Shown here: positions 1-7,133 of the stretch, piece after piece | Numbering within the stretch: the first letter of the stretch is position 1 | Layout of the letters: each line of letters begins with the position of its first letter | Source of the DNA: SURF-32 sp964648365 | GTDB taxonomy: Bacteria; Planctomycetota; Phycisphaerae; UBA1845 | Length of the DNA: 34,189 nucleotides | Assembly (NCBI GenBank): GCA_964648365.1 | Contig: CAZYLK010000049.1 | Coordinates: forward strand, 1 to 34,189 | Direction of reading: 5' to 3' | Program-made: the position numbers and the translations under genes | The notes under the pieces: generated by a model | What the model saw: the letters and a program-made list of their open reading frames with translations, nothing else | Database searches by the model: none | Told to the model about the DNA's origin: nothing

Positions 1-205
1 TCAGGTCACGCTCATCAAAGTTCGGGAAGGGACGCCCGCGCCGAATCCGATTCCGATTCAACTCTACAGCGAGGCGGGCGATGAAACGATTCCTGTGTCT
101 GTACCTGCCGTATCTGCCGATCGAACGCCTGACGCCGCCCGGAATTGGAGAGACGACGTCGCCAGCGGAAGAAGTGACATCGTCCGGCAGCGGGTCAGCG
201 CCTGA
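1..205 (+). CDS. C-terminal end of an imuA-like (RecA/SulA-like) gene, 5' truncated
   Basis: The frame starting at base 2 is open from the window edge to a TGA at 203-205, giving about 67 residues that begin QVTLIKVREGTPAP. A beta-rich tail of the form VTLIKVREG...PIPIQLYSEAGD resembles the end of ImuA-type RecA-like proteins, which are usually encoded directly upstream of imuB in mutasome operons. The frame overlaps the imuB start by 125 bp, so the two genes are probably translationally coupled. The last 40 or so residues are read out of frame through the start of imuB and have no family character, so the original stop may have been lost. The identification rests mainly on position. The remainder of the gene is outside the window. 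Confidence 0.45.
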   Translation, partial: QVTLIKVREGTPAPNPIPIQLYSEAGDETIPVSVPAVSADRTPDAARNWRDDVASGRSDIVRQRVSA

Positions 206-2192
206 GCAACGCCCCAATGTTGCGAACATTGGGGATGGCGAATGGCGAATGGCGAATGGCGAATGCAGAAAAAACGTGCATCACAGCGTGTTGCCGGACA
301 TCACCCAACCTGGCGCCTGGCAGACTTCTACACTGCCAGGACAGGAGAAGACACCGGTTGTAGATCGGTGCCACACTCCGGTTGTAGATCGGTGCCACCC
401 TTCACCGGTTACAAACCGGTGCCACATTCCACCGGTTGAAAACCGGTGCCACACCAGAGCGGTCGCCGTCATCGCCCCCGCGGCCGGCGTCCTCCGCGTT
501 ACCGCCTGCAACCCGGCGGCCGCCAGGCTGGGCGTGCGCGTCGGCATGACCTCCGCAGAGGCGGCGGCGTGTGGCGAGGTGGAGAGGCACGGAGAAGAAG
601 GGAACAAGGGAGTCAGGGAGTCAGGGAGTAAGGGAAGAGCAGAATCGGAGAATCTCACTGGAACTTCGGAACCCGGTTACTCCTCCGCTTTCTTCCCTCA
701 CTCCCTTACTCCCTTACTCCCTTACTCCCTTTTCTTTGTTTTCGCCGATCCCGTCGGTGACGCGAAGGCCATCGAACAACTGGCCGCCTGGGCGCAGGTG
801 CTTTCGCCGATCGTGCATATCGAGGACGAGCGCACGCTGATCGTGGACATCACCGGCTGTCAGCGATTGTTCGGGGGGGAGATGAATATTCTCCGTAGAG
901 CCGGGGGGGGGATGCATGCACGCGGGTTTTCGGTGCGGGCGGCGATCGCCGGTTCGCCGGGGGCGGCCTGGGCGCTGGCTCATGATCATCCGGACGCGGC
1001 CGTGATCACCGAGCCGGGGGCGGATCTGTCGGAACTGGCCGGGCTGGGCGTGCGGTCGCTGCGGATCGACGAACGCACGGCGAAAACGCTGGAATCGGTG
1101 GGCGTGGCGACGATCGGCACGCTGGTGCATCTGCCGCGCTCGTCGCTGCCTTCTCGGTTCGGCCAGATGCTGACCACGCGGCTGGCCCAGATGCTGGGCG
1201 AAACGCCGGAACTACTCACGCCGTTTTGCCCCCCCCCGACGCTGCGGCGCGACATCCGCTTCGGCGTCGCCACCGACCGGTTCGACGTGCTGGCCGAGGC
1301 GGTGCGGCGACTGACGCGGTCGTTCTGCGACGCCCTGGCCGAGCGGGAGTCGGGCGTGCGGCGGGCGGCGGTAACGTTTTATCTGCTGACCGGCCCGCCG
1401 GTGTCGATCGACCTGGCCATGGCCCGTTCGACCCGCGCGGCCGCGCACATCGAATCGCTGCTGCTGACGCGGCTTTCCGATCTGCGTCTGCCCGCCCCGG
1501 CCGAGGGCGTGACGATCTGGACGCGGCAGATCGACACGTTGCGTCACCGCCAGGGCGACCTGTTCGAGCCGGCCGTCGGCGAGGAGGAGGTTCTGGGTGA
1601 ACTGGTCGACCGGTTGCGATCCGCCCTGGGCGGCGAGGCAGTCCTGTTCGCCGAGCCGGTGGACGATCACCAGCCGGAACGGGCGTGGAAACGGGCGGCA
1701 CGCGACGGATTCGCCGGATCGAAAGGCGAAATTGCCGCCAAACCGCGAGCCGGCAAACTGAGAACCGGTAAGCCACGGACGAGTAAACGGCAAGCCCCTC
1801 AGCCGCGAACCAGCATACCGGCAATCAGCGAAACACAGATCAGCAAAACGCAGCCCGGCGAGCCGCGGGCTTCAGCCCGCGCGGACGTGCCGCCTGAAGA
1901 ATCGCTGCCATTCGCGCAGTTGCCCCCCCGCCCGATGCACCTGTTCGACCGCCCGCGGGAGACGGCCGTGGTCGCCTTAACGCCCGACGGCCCGCCGCTG
2001 CGGTTTCGCTGGGAAGGCCGCGAGCACCAGGTCGCCCGCTTCGCCGGTCCCGAGCGCATCGAAACCGGCTGGTGGCGAGGGAAACAAATTCGCCGGGATT
2101 ACTACCGCGTCACCACCCGCACCGGTGGCCGCTTCTGGCTCTTCCGTCGCTGCAATACGTCGGAGTGGTTCGTACACGGAACGTACGATTGA
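81..2192 (+). CDS. imuB: ImuB-like Y-family DNA polymerase homologue with repeat-derived insertions
   Basis: The 703-residue product begins MKRFLCLYLPYLPIERL, the usual ImuB opening, and lacks the catalytic aspartates expected in active DinB/UmuC polymerases. ImuB is known as a non-catalytic adaptor linking the beta clamp, ImuA and DnaE2 in translesion synthesis. Core blocks are visible: VLRVTACNPAAARLGVRVGM near residues 137-157, VDITGCQRLFGGE near 254-266, AIAGSPGAAWALA near 291-303, and a C-terminal FWLFRR...EWFVHGTYD. Three low-complexity stretches interrupt the family pattern: about residues 19-125, 163-222 and 548-615. They coincide with DNA repeats described separately, and every one keeps the frame open. 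ImuB is usually about 450-550 residues, so the excess matches the insertions. No dnaE2 follows; the next gene is convergent. Confidence 0.88.
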   Translation: MKRFLCLYLPYLPIERLTPPGIGETTSPAEEVTSSGSGSAPEQRPNVANIGDGEWRMANGECRKNVHHSVLPDITQPGAWQTSTLPGQEKTPVVDRCHTPVVDRCHPSPVTNRCHIPPVENRCHTRAVAVIAPAAGVLRVTACNPAAARLGVRVGMTSAEAAACGEVERHGEEGNKGVRESGSKGRAESENLTGTSEPGYSSAFFPHSLTPLLPYSLFFVFADPVGDAKAIEQLAAWAQVLSPIVHIEDERTLIVDITGCQRLFGGEMNILRRAGGGMHARGFSVRAAIAGSPGAAWALAHDHPDAAVITEPGADLSELAGLGVRSLRIDERTAKTLESVGVATIGTLVHLPRSSLPSRFGQMLTTRLAQMLGETPELLTPFCPPPTLRRDIRFGVATDRFDVLAEAVRRLTRSFCDALAERESGVRRAAVTFYLLTGPPVSIDLAMARSTRAAAHIESLLLTRLSDLRLPAPAEGVTIWTRQIDTLRHRQGDLFEPAVGEEEVLGELVDRLRSALGGEAVLFAEPVDDHQPERAWKRAARDGFAGSKGEIAAKPRAGKLRTGKPRTSKRQAPQPRTSIPAISETQISKTQPGEPRASARADVPPEESLPFAQLPPRPMHLFDRPRETAVVALTPDGPPLRFRWEGREHQVARFAGPERIETGWWRGKQIRRDYYRVTTRTGGRFWLFRRCNTSEWFVHGTYD
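234..261 (+). repeat. Heptamer tandem repeat AATGGCG (about 4 copies)
   Basis: Three perfect copies of AATGGCG at 241-261 are preceded by GATGGCG at 234-240 and followed by a partial copy (AATGC). They lie in the first insertion of imuB. A 7-bp unit is not a multiple of three, so a change of one copy would shift the imuB frame. Confidence 0.85.
316..340. repeat. Perfect 8-bp inverted repeat in the imuB insertion
   Basis: CCTGGCAG at 316-323 pairs with CTGCCAGG at 333-340 across a 9-base loop. It sits just before the 22-bp repeat cluster and could form a hairpin in DNA or mRNA. Confidence 0.7.
353..452 (+). repeat. Four copies of a 22-bp imperfect palindromic repeat inside imuB
   Basis: Copies lie at 353-374, 377-398, 404-425 and 431-452, each built as (A/T)CCGGTT-N6/7-(C)CGGTGCCAC. 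The gaps between copies are only 2-5 bases. Start-to-start spacing is 24, 27 and 27 bp, all multiples of three, so each copy is read in the same frame as a PV(V/T/E)(D/N)RCH peptide. The CCGGT...ACCGG core is complementary. Similar GTGGCACCGGT-type repeats are, to my knowledge, dispersed in some planctomycete genomes; that comparison is from memory. Confidence 0.85.
607..731. repeat. Two mutually complementary 8-bp tandem arrays inside imuB
   Basis: The left arm at 607-635 is three and a half copies of AGGGAGT(C/A). The right arm at 700-731 is four copies of ACTCCCTT. The arms are reverse complements of each other with a few mismatches and are separated by 64 bases, so they could fold into a long stem. 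They encode the low-complexity segment near imuB residues 176-217. Confidence 0.75.
1864..1881. repeat. Short GC-rich inverted repeat (CGCGGGCT-TC-AGCCCGCG)
   Basis: A perfect 8-bp stem with a 2-base loop lies in the third low-complexity stretch of imuB and encodes part of the PRASARAD peptide. The sequence resembles short GC-rich palindromes that are dispersed in many planctomycete and acidobacterial genomes. Confidence 0.7.
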
Positions 2193-2317
2193 GGCGACGT
2201 GGAACGAGCGTGCAAAGAATCACGACACGAGCAGGCACGAGCCGCTGCGGGGGCGGGGCGTCCGCGCAAAGGCTCAGAAGCCGAAACTCGCATCCGACGG
2301 GTCACCGAAACGGCCGG

Positions 2318-2914
2318 TCAGGCCCGCCGACGGCGTACGCAGGCGACCATGCCCAGACCCAGGCTGCACAGCAGCGCGGCCCCGGGCGCGGGTGCGTGCG
2401 TCGGGATGTAACGGAAGTTGTCGATCAGGAAGCCGAAGGTGCTGTCGTGAATATAGACCGACTTGATGACGGGCAGGTTGTCCTGGTCGCGCAAGCCGAG
2501 AAACCGGTTGCGCCCGGTCTGATTGGATCCGAGCGTCGCGCCGTTGACGTCATAGGCGACGATCACCGCATCGGGGCCGAACAAATGCACGACGTCAAAG
2601 CCGACGGCGGAAACCGGCTCGTTAAAGACGATGGTGAACTCGGCCTTCTTAAGGAACGGCTGCGTATCGAGGACGAAATTATCACGGAAGCCGGTGATGT
2701 GGAGTCCTTGGAAGTCCTCGAGCATGAACCCATCCGCCTTGCCGTCGTTGTAGAACAGCGCCGGATTGGTGATCTGCCCGTTCGGCATTTCGTCAAACGT
2801 GACCAGGCTTCCGAGCACGTCGCCGGAGTCGAACGTCGCAACGACGTCGGCCGCTGCGGAAGCAGCGAACCCAAGCAGGAGCCCGATCGTCAGGAAGTGC
2901 GGTCTTGATACCAT
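2318..2914 (-). CDS. PEP-CTERM-like sorted secreted protein
   Basis: A protein of about 198 residues opens with MVSRPHFLTIGLLLGFAASAAAD, a typical Sec signal peptide. It ends with the sequence APAPGAALLCSLG, a hydrophobic stretch and the tail CVRRRRA: a proline motif, one membrane segment and an arginine cluster, as in PEP-CTERM substrates of exosortase. The middle is beta-rich (FTIVFNEPVSAVGFDVVH), as in jelly-roll or lectin-like domains, with no recognised catalytic motif. I chose the ATG at 2914 over an upstream TTG at 2935 because GAGG motifs lie 4 and 10 bases before it and the signal peptide then has normal length. It converges on imuB with a 125-bp gap and diverges from the histidine kinase. 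It is expected to be exported and anchored at the surface; the ligand is unknown. Confidence 0.82.
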   Translation of the reverse strand: MVSRPHFLTIGLLLGFAASAAADVVATFDSGDVLGSLVTFDEMPNGQITNPALFYNDGKADGFMLEDFQGLHITGFRDNFVLDTQPFLKKAEFTIVFNEPVSAVGFDVVHLFGPDAVIVAYDVNGATLGSNQTGRNRFLGLRDQDNLPVIKSVYIHDSTFGFLIDNFRYIPTHAPAPGAALLCSLGLGMVACVRRRRA

Positions 2915-3011
2915 AACGCCTCGTCCTCGAAGCAAGCTGTTGATTCCACGCCGACACCCGAAAGCGGGCCAACGGCGCCTCGCCTACAGCAACTGACCCA
3001 TCCGAGAGAGA

Positions 3012-3040
3012 CCGATAAGGGATCTGGCCCCCTGCGTCAA
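3012..3040 (-). promoter_or_regulatory. Possible sigma-70 promoter for the minus-strand PEP-CTERM gene
   Basis: On the minus strand a TTGACG box (3040-3035) is followed after 17 bases by TATCGG (3017-3012), about 100 bp upstream of the ATG at 2914. The -35 is good and the -10 is weak. Confidence 0.3.
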
Positions 3041-3080
3041 CCCCAACGACATTTTTTTTTCGGTTGGTGGGCGGGGGGTC

Positions 3081-3096
3081 GGGCCACGATGTTGCG
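3081..3096 (+). promoter_or_regulatory. Possible sigma-54 (-24/-12) promoter upstream of the two-component operon
   Basis: GGGCCACGATGTTGCG carries GG (3082-3083) and GC (3094-3095) separated by exactly 10 bases, with GGC and TTGC elements as in the sigma-54 consensus. It lies about 80 bp before the histidine kinase start. As the operon encodes a sigma-54 activator, autoregulation is possible, but such a match can arise by chance at this GC content. Confidence 0.3.
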
Positions 3097-3173
3097 TAAG
3101 GGCAACCTCGTGTGCGGCCGGGCATCATCCTCGCCGATACACACATGGCAATCCACCGCGGACGAACGACGCC

Positions 3174-4028
3174 ATGCGCAGCCATGCATCTGAGTCAGCC
3201 TCGTCAGAACGGGCGGGCGGTGTGGAGGTAAAGACCGATAATGTCGCGGCAGCGGCACATGACCAGGAGGTCATGGCATCCCTCGGCCGGCTGACGGCCC
3301 GCGTGGTGCATGAGCTGAACAACCCGCTGGACGGGATTCTGCGCTACGTCAACCTGGCCATCCGCCGCTGCGACGCGCAGAAAAGCGCGGCGGGAAGGCC
3401 ACCCGACGAGGTGGTCCAGCACCTGACTGCCGCCCGCGAAGGGTTGCTGCGGATGACGCGGATCGTACGCGAAGTGTTGCAGTTCAGTCGCGGGCGGGCG
3501 TCGACGCTGGATGCCGCCGACGTCAACGAAGTCGTCGAAGCCGCGGTGCGGTCGCTGGCTCCGGCTGCGGATGAGGCCGGCGTGCTCATCGCGGCCGACT
3601 ATCAACTCGACGGCATGCCGCGCGTGGTCGGCGGACGGCTACACCAGATCTGCGTCAACCTGATCAAGAACGCGATCGAAGCCATGCCCGAGGGCGGGCG
3701 GCTCTTCATCAACACGGCCGTGGTGGGGACGGACGTGGTGTTGCGTTTCAGCGACACGGGTCCGGGACTGCCCGATTCTCTGCGTCTGTTCGAGCCGTTC
3801 GAGACGAGCAAGCCGCCCGGCGCGGGGACCGGGCTGGGGCTGGCGATCTGTCGCGAACTGGCCGGGCAGATGGGCGGCGCGATTCACGCCCGCAACGCGG
3901 AGGGCGGAGGCGCCGTGCTGACCGTCACGATCCCGCGCTCAGGGTGCCTGCGCGACGTTCCGGAAGCCGCCCGCGCTGTAAGGACGGCTCCATCCGCAGC
4001 GCGCCCAGCAGCGGAGCACGAGGCATGA
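3174..4028 (+). CDS. Soluble sensor histidine kinase (NtrB-like architecture)
   Basis: The 284-residue protein has no membrane segment and no clear sensor domain; the first 30 residues are low in structure. The dimerisation/phosphoacceptor helix carries VVHELNNPL with His46. The ATP-binding domain has an N box (NLIKNAIEAM, around Asn166), a G1 box (DTGPGLP, Asp194) and a G2 box (GAGTGLGLAI, about 216-225). It should autophosphorylate on His46 and pass phosphate to the sigma-54 activator that starts 36 bp downstream. The input signal must come from a partner protein or a small ligand. The ATG at 3174 lacks a strong ribosome site; a GTG at 3222 is an alternative start. About 40 C-terminal residues after the kinase core are alanine-rich and of unknown role. 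Confidence 0.88.
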   Translation: MRSHASESASSERAGGVEVKTDNVAAAAHDQEVMASLGRLTARVVHELNNPLDGILRYVNLAIRRCDAQKSAAGRPPDEVVQHLTAAREGLLRMTRIVREVLQFSRGRASTLDAADVNEVVEAAVRSLAPAADEAGVLIAADYQLDGMPRVVGGRLHQICVNLIKNAIEAMPEGGRLFINTAVVGTDVVLRFSDTGPGLPDSLRLFEPFETSKPPGAGTGLGLAICRELAGQMGGAIHARNAEGGGAVLTVTIPRSGCLRDVPEAARAVRTAPSAARPAAEHEA

Positions 4029-4064
4029 CTCTTCTGTTCGTTGTCATCATCGAAGGCGATTGCC

Positions 4065-5450
4065 ATGGAGCATGAATCGGCCCGGATTCTCATCGTCGAT
4101 GACGACCGGATCATCCTGGATTCGATCGGTGAGATGCTCTCCGCGGAAGGACACGAGGTCCGGCGGGCGCCGGATCTGATCGCCGCCCGGCAGGCGCTGG
4201 ATGCTTTCGTCCCCGACCTCGTCGTGGCTGACGTCAACATGCCGCACGGGGGGGGGTTCGAGCTTCTGTCCGTCGTGCGGCAGGCGGCGCCGGACACGGT
4301 GGTGATCATGATGACCGCTTACGGCACGATCGAAAGCGCCGTCGAGGCAATCAAGCTGGGCGCTTACGACTATCTGACCAAGCCGATCGACGACGAGGAG
4401 TTTCTTCTGGCGATCCAGCGCGGCCTCGGGCAGCGGACGCTGCTGCGCGAGAACCGCAGCCTCAAGCAGCAGCTTGACCAGCGCTACGGTCTCGACAGCC
4501 TGATCGGCCAGGACGCCGGAATGGCCCGCGTCTTCGAAACCATCGAGGCGGTTGCGGGCACCAACACGACCGTGCTGATCCAGGGCCCGTCGGGGACCGG
4601 CAAGTCGCTGACGGCGCGGGTCATTCACCGGCTCAGCCCGCGGCGTGACAAACCGTTCGTTGAGGTGTCCGCCGGCGCGTTGCCCGATACGCTGCTGGAA
4701 AGCGAATTGTTCGGTTACGTCCGGGGCGCCTTTACCGGCGCGGTGGCCGATCGGGCGGGCAAGTTCGAGGCGGCCGACGGAGGGACGGTTTTCCTTGACG
4801 AGATCGGCACCGCTTCGCCCGCGATGCAGGTCAAACTCCTGCGCGTCTTGCAGGAGCGCGCGTTCGAGCCGGTGGGGGGCACAACGACGAAGAACGTCGA
4901 CGTGCGCGTCATCGTCGCCACGAACCGCAATCTTGAAGCGGCCGTCGCGGACGGCGCCTTTCGCGAAGACCTTTTCTACCGCATCAGCGTGGTCACGCTC
5001 GATCTGCCTCCGCTGTCGCAACGACTCGGCGACATCCCGCTGCTGGCGCGCCGGTTTCTGGCGGACTTTTCGACCGCGCACCACAGGCCCGCGTGTGAGT
5101 TCTCTCCGGAAGCCCTGGCGTGCCTTCAGGCTTACGCATGGCCGGGCAACGTACGTGAACTCGCAAACATCGTGGAGCGATGCGTCGTGCTGTGTCCCAA
5201 TCGGCTGATCGACACCGCGCACCTCCCCGAGAAACTGGTCGCCGGCGTCGAGGCTGGGGCCGCCCCGCTTCTTCCCGAACGAATTACGTCGCTCAAGGAC
5301 GCGCTTGAAGAGACCGAGCGGCGCATCGTCGAGGTGGTGCTGAATGCGAATCGGTGGAATCGCCAGTTGGCGGCCATGCAGCTCGACATCAACCGGACGA
5401 CACTCTACAAGAAGATGAAGCGGTACGGGCTGGACCGCCAGTTGCCTTGA
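4065..5450 (+). CDS. NtrC-family sigma-54-dependent response regulator
   Basis: From the ATG at 4065, preceded by GAAGG at 8-base spacing, the product is 461 residues; an in-frame TTG at 4041 has no support. The receiver domain has Asp12-Asp14, the phosphoacceptor Asp56 (VADVNMP) and Lys106 (YLTKP). The AAA+ domain has a Walker A GPSGTGKS at 174-181, GAFTGA at 221-226, the loop that contacts sigma-54, and Walker B TVFLDE at 241-246. A Fis-type helix-turn-helix ends the protein (LDINRTTLYKKMKRYGL). It should activate sigma-54 promoters when phosphorylated by the adjacent kinase. It lies between two PEP-CTERM genes. Known PEP-CTERM regulators of the PrsK/PrsR type are also a kinase plus sigma-54 activator, so control of those genes is possible but unproven. 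A 9-G tract (4248-4256) encodes the Gly run after the phosphorylation site. Confidence 0.92.
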   Translation: MEHESARILIVDDDRIILDSIGEMLSAEGHEVRRAPDLIAARQALDAFVPDLVVADVNMPHGGGFELLSVVRQAAPDTVVIMMTAYGTIESAVEAIKLGAYDYLTKPIDDEEFLLAIQRGLGQRTLLRENRSLKQQLDQRYGLDSLIGQDAGMARVFETIEAVAGTNTTVLIQGPSGTGKSLTARVIHRLSPRRDKPFVEVSAGALPDTLLESELFGYVRGAFTGAVADRAGKFEAADGGTVFLDEIGTASPAMQVKLLRVLQERAFEPVGGTTTKNVDVRVIVATNRNLEAAVADGAFREDLFYRISVVTLDLPPLSQRLGDIPLLARRFLADFSTAHHRPACEFSPEALACLQAYAWPGNVRELANIVERCVVLCPNRLIDTAHLPEKLVAGVEAGAAPLLPERITSLKDALEETERRIVEVVLNANRWNRQLAAMQLDINRTTLYKKMKRYGLDRQLP

Positions 5451-5580
5451 CAGGCCCTCACGCGCAGCACTCCGCGCCCGACACCCTTGGCGGGCGCGCC
5501 GGAGCGGCCGTTCTCACCCTGCGATGGCCATACCGCCGTCGCGGTGGTCATCGGCGCCGCTAAGATGGGCAATCTGAGCA

Positions 5581-5636
5581 TTCTGGAAGGCATCTGCCGT
5601 CTGGCGCGGATGCGCTGTTTTTGCCGACTTCCAGAA
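5581..5636. repeat. Perfect 9-bp inverted repeat upstream of the PEP-CTERM promoter
   Basis: TTCTGGAAG (5581-5589) and CTTCCAGAA (5628-5636) are exact reverse complements 38 bases apart. The right arm ends 16 bases before the -35 box at 5653, a position suitable for an activator or repressor binding as two half sites. Confidence 0.5.
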
Positions 5637-5652
5637 AAATGGCAGCAACCCG

Positions 5653-5682
5653 TTGACACGGCGGTATCGGTTCTGGTAGGAT
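5653..5682 (+). promoter_or_regulatory. Sigma-70-type promoter for the PEP-CTERM gene at 5863
   Basis: A perfect TTGACA (5653-5658) is followed after 18 bases by TAGGAT (5677-5682), a 4/6 match to the -10 consensus. It lies about 180 bp before the start codon. Confidence 0.5.
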
Positions 5683-5862
5683 TCCGATCCAGAAGTGCGG
5701 TGGAAGAAGCATTCACGGCCAGCGCGCTTAGGGAGCGGCGATACGGATGGGAAGCTGTATCGTCTTAGGAGAGGGAGGCGTCGGAGACTGAGTCGTCTCA
5801 CAATTCAGGGATGCTCTTTCTCGTTTTTTTTGGCCTGAAATTCGGAGTGCAGGAGGAATCCC

Positions 5863-6522
5863 ATGGTTCGTCGGTTACTCGCGGCGGGCGTCGTTTTGAG
5901 CCTGTCCGTCGTGGCGCAAGCCGGTGTCGTCATCGATCTCGTTCCCGGTCAGCCGCAGGGCGGCTTCGTGACCGTGGACGTGCTCCTTTCGTCGAACGAC
6001 GGCACCCTTCCGAACGTCCGCAGTTACCAGTTCGACTTGCAGTCTGGCATCTATGGCCAGGGCGATCCGAACGAAGGTCAGGCCTTCAATGATCCCGGCC
6101 AGATCAACGTCGATCCGAATTTTCCGGATCGGTGGCAGTGGGAGTCGCCGATGAGCGGCCCCGGCTGGTTCACGCTTGATCCGGTCCCGAATCCTCGTGC
6201 GAACTACATCGCCCAGGCTCCGGTCCCCGGCCGCCTGGTCGACCTCGACGGCAACCCGACGAAGGTTGCGTCGGTTCAGGTCGAGCTGGTCGCCCCCGGC
6301 TGGTTTGACGTGACCAATCCCAACGCGACCAACCCGGTCGACGAGGGCGCCTTCTTCCGCTCGGGCTTCGGCGTCAACATCGACGGCAACCCCGTGCGTG
6401 ATTTCTCCAGCCACAATCAGGGCGAAGTGGTCGGCGGTCGGGTGTTCATTCCCGAGCCCGCGACGCTGGTGCTCCTGATGGTCGGCGTCGCCGGCCTGAT
6501 CCGTCGTCGTCGCACGGCCTGA
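5863..6522 (+). CDS. PEP-CTERM sorted secreted protein
   Basis: The 219-residue protein has a signal peptide (MVRRLLAAGVVLSLSVVAQA) and a textbook PEP-CTERM tail: FIPEPATLVLLMVG, a hydrophobic helix, then IRRRRTA. PEP-CTERM tails are recognised by exosortase during export. The mature region is beta-rich and begins GVVIDLVPGQPQGGFVTVDVLLSS, similar in style to cohesin-like or Ig-fold domains, with no catalytic motif that I can see. The start is fixed by AGGAGG six bases upstream. It is a single-gene unit between a promoter at 5653 and a strong terminator at 6587. Its function is unknown; surface or matrix placement is inferred from the sorting signal. Confidence 0.88.
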   Translation: MVRRLLAAGVVLSLSVVAQAGVVIDLVPGQPQGGFVTVDVLLSSNDGTLPNVRSYQFDLQSGIYGQGDPNEGQAFNDPGQINVDPNFPDRWQWESPMSGPGWFTLDPVPNPRANYIAQAPVPGRLVDLDGNPTKVASVQVELVAPGWFDVTNPNATNPVDEGAFFRSGFGVNIDGNPVRDFSSHNQGEVVGGRVFIPEPATLVLLMVGVAGLIRRRRTA

Positions 6523-6586
6523 CCCCAGGCGTGCGTCGGCCCTGACGGTGTTGGCGACATCACCCTGCTGATCCGAAGAAAGCCTT

Positions 6587-6617
6587 CCGGCGCCCTCACG
6601 GGCGCCGGTTTTTTTTT
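6587..6617 (+). terminator. Rho-independent terminator
   Basis: A perfect 9-bp GC stem (CCGGCGCCC at 6587-6595 with GGGCGCCGG at 6600-6608) with a TCAC loop is followed directly by nine T. It ends the PEP-CTERM gene transcript. It is the only textbook terminator seen in the window. Confidence 0.92.
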
Positions 6618-6732
6618 GGCTATCGTCGGGTGACCCGGTTGCCTGGAGCCCGCGGCCTTTACATTCGCGCTCCGCGCGACAGAATGGCCACCGCTTCGAG
6701 ATGCATCATGAACGTCCCCGGGGAGCGATGCC

Positions 6733-7131
6733 GTGGAACCGCGTTCGTCCGAAAAAGCCAAGTACACACTTCTGCTCGTGGACGACAACGAGCAGAATCT
6801 CGAACTGCTCGAGATCTACATGGCCGACGTGAAGGATGCGCGGGTGATTACGGCCCGCAACGGCGTTGAGGCGATGGAGGCCGTCGCCCGGCATCGGCCC
6901 GACCTGATTCTGCTCGACATCATGATGCCGAAGATGTCCGGTTTCGAAGCGTGCAAGCGGCTGAAAAACAACCCCGATACGCGCGACATCGTCGTGGTGA
7001 TGGTCACGGCGCTGAGCGAAACGGGCGACGTTGAGCGGGCGCTGGAGTGCGGCGCGGACGAGTACATCACCAAGCCGATCGACCGCGACGGGCTGCTTTC
7101 GATGGTGCGCAGCCATCTCGGCGCTCGGTAG
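6733..7131 (+). CDS. Single-domain response regulator (CheY/DivK-like)
   Basis: A 132-residue stand-alone receiver. Acidic pair Asp17-Asp18, phosphoacceptor Asp62 in LLDIMMPKMSG, Thr92 and Lys114 (ITKPID) are all present, so it should be phosphorylatable. There is no output domain, so it acts by protein contact, as a phosphorelay intermediate or on a downstream partner. The start is a GTG preceded by GGGGAG at about 8 bases; no in-frame ATG fits better. No kinase is adjacent, so its partner is unknown. It stops 2 bp from the stop of the convergent HxlR-like gene. Confidence 0.88.
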   Translation: MEPRSSEKAKYTLLLVDDNEQNLELLEIYMADVKDARVITARNGVEAMEAVARHRPDLILLDIMMPKMSGFEACKRLKNNPDTRDIVVVMVTALSETGDVERALECGADEYITKPIDRDGLLSMVRSHLGAR

Positions 7132-7133
7132 GT

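Larger units (their letters stand above)
5451..5862 (+). other. Intergenic region with leader of the second PEP-CTERM gene
   Basis: These 412 bases hold no convincing gene. An inverted repeat (5581-5636) and a promoter (5653-5682) are listed separately. From the predicted transcription start near 5690 the 5' leader would be about 170 bases and includes a run of eight T at 5824-5831. A strong AGGAGG ribosome site lies 6 bases before the ATG at 5863. I see no known riboswitch fold. Confidence 0.5.

Noticed and set aside
353..452. Regularly spaced repeats that look like a small CRISPR array
   Set aside because: Gaps between copies are 2-5 bases, far too short for spacers, and the copies lie in frame inside imuB. 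No cas genes are present.
2072..2908. 278-codon plus-strand frame overlapping the end of imuB and the PEP-CTERM gene
   Set aside because: The minus strand encodes a signal peptide and a sorting tail here; the plus frame is its antisense shadow.
4047..5222. 391-codon minus-strand frame opposite the sigma-54 activator
   Set aside because: The plus strand carries intact receiver, AAA+ and Fis motifs; the antisense frame is a composition artefact.
5487..5768. 93-codon plus-strand frame between the regulator and the PEP-CTERM gene
   Set aside because: It spans the inverted repeat and the promoter and has no domain or ribosome-site support.
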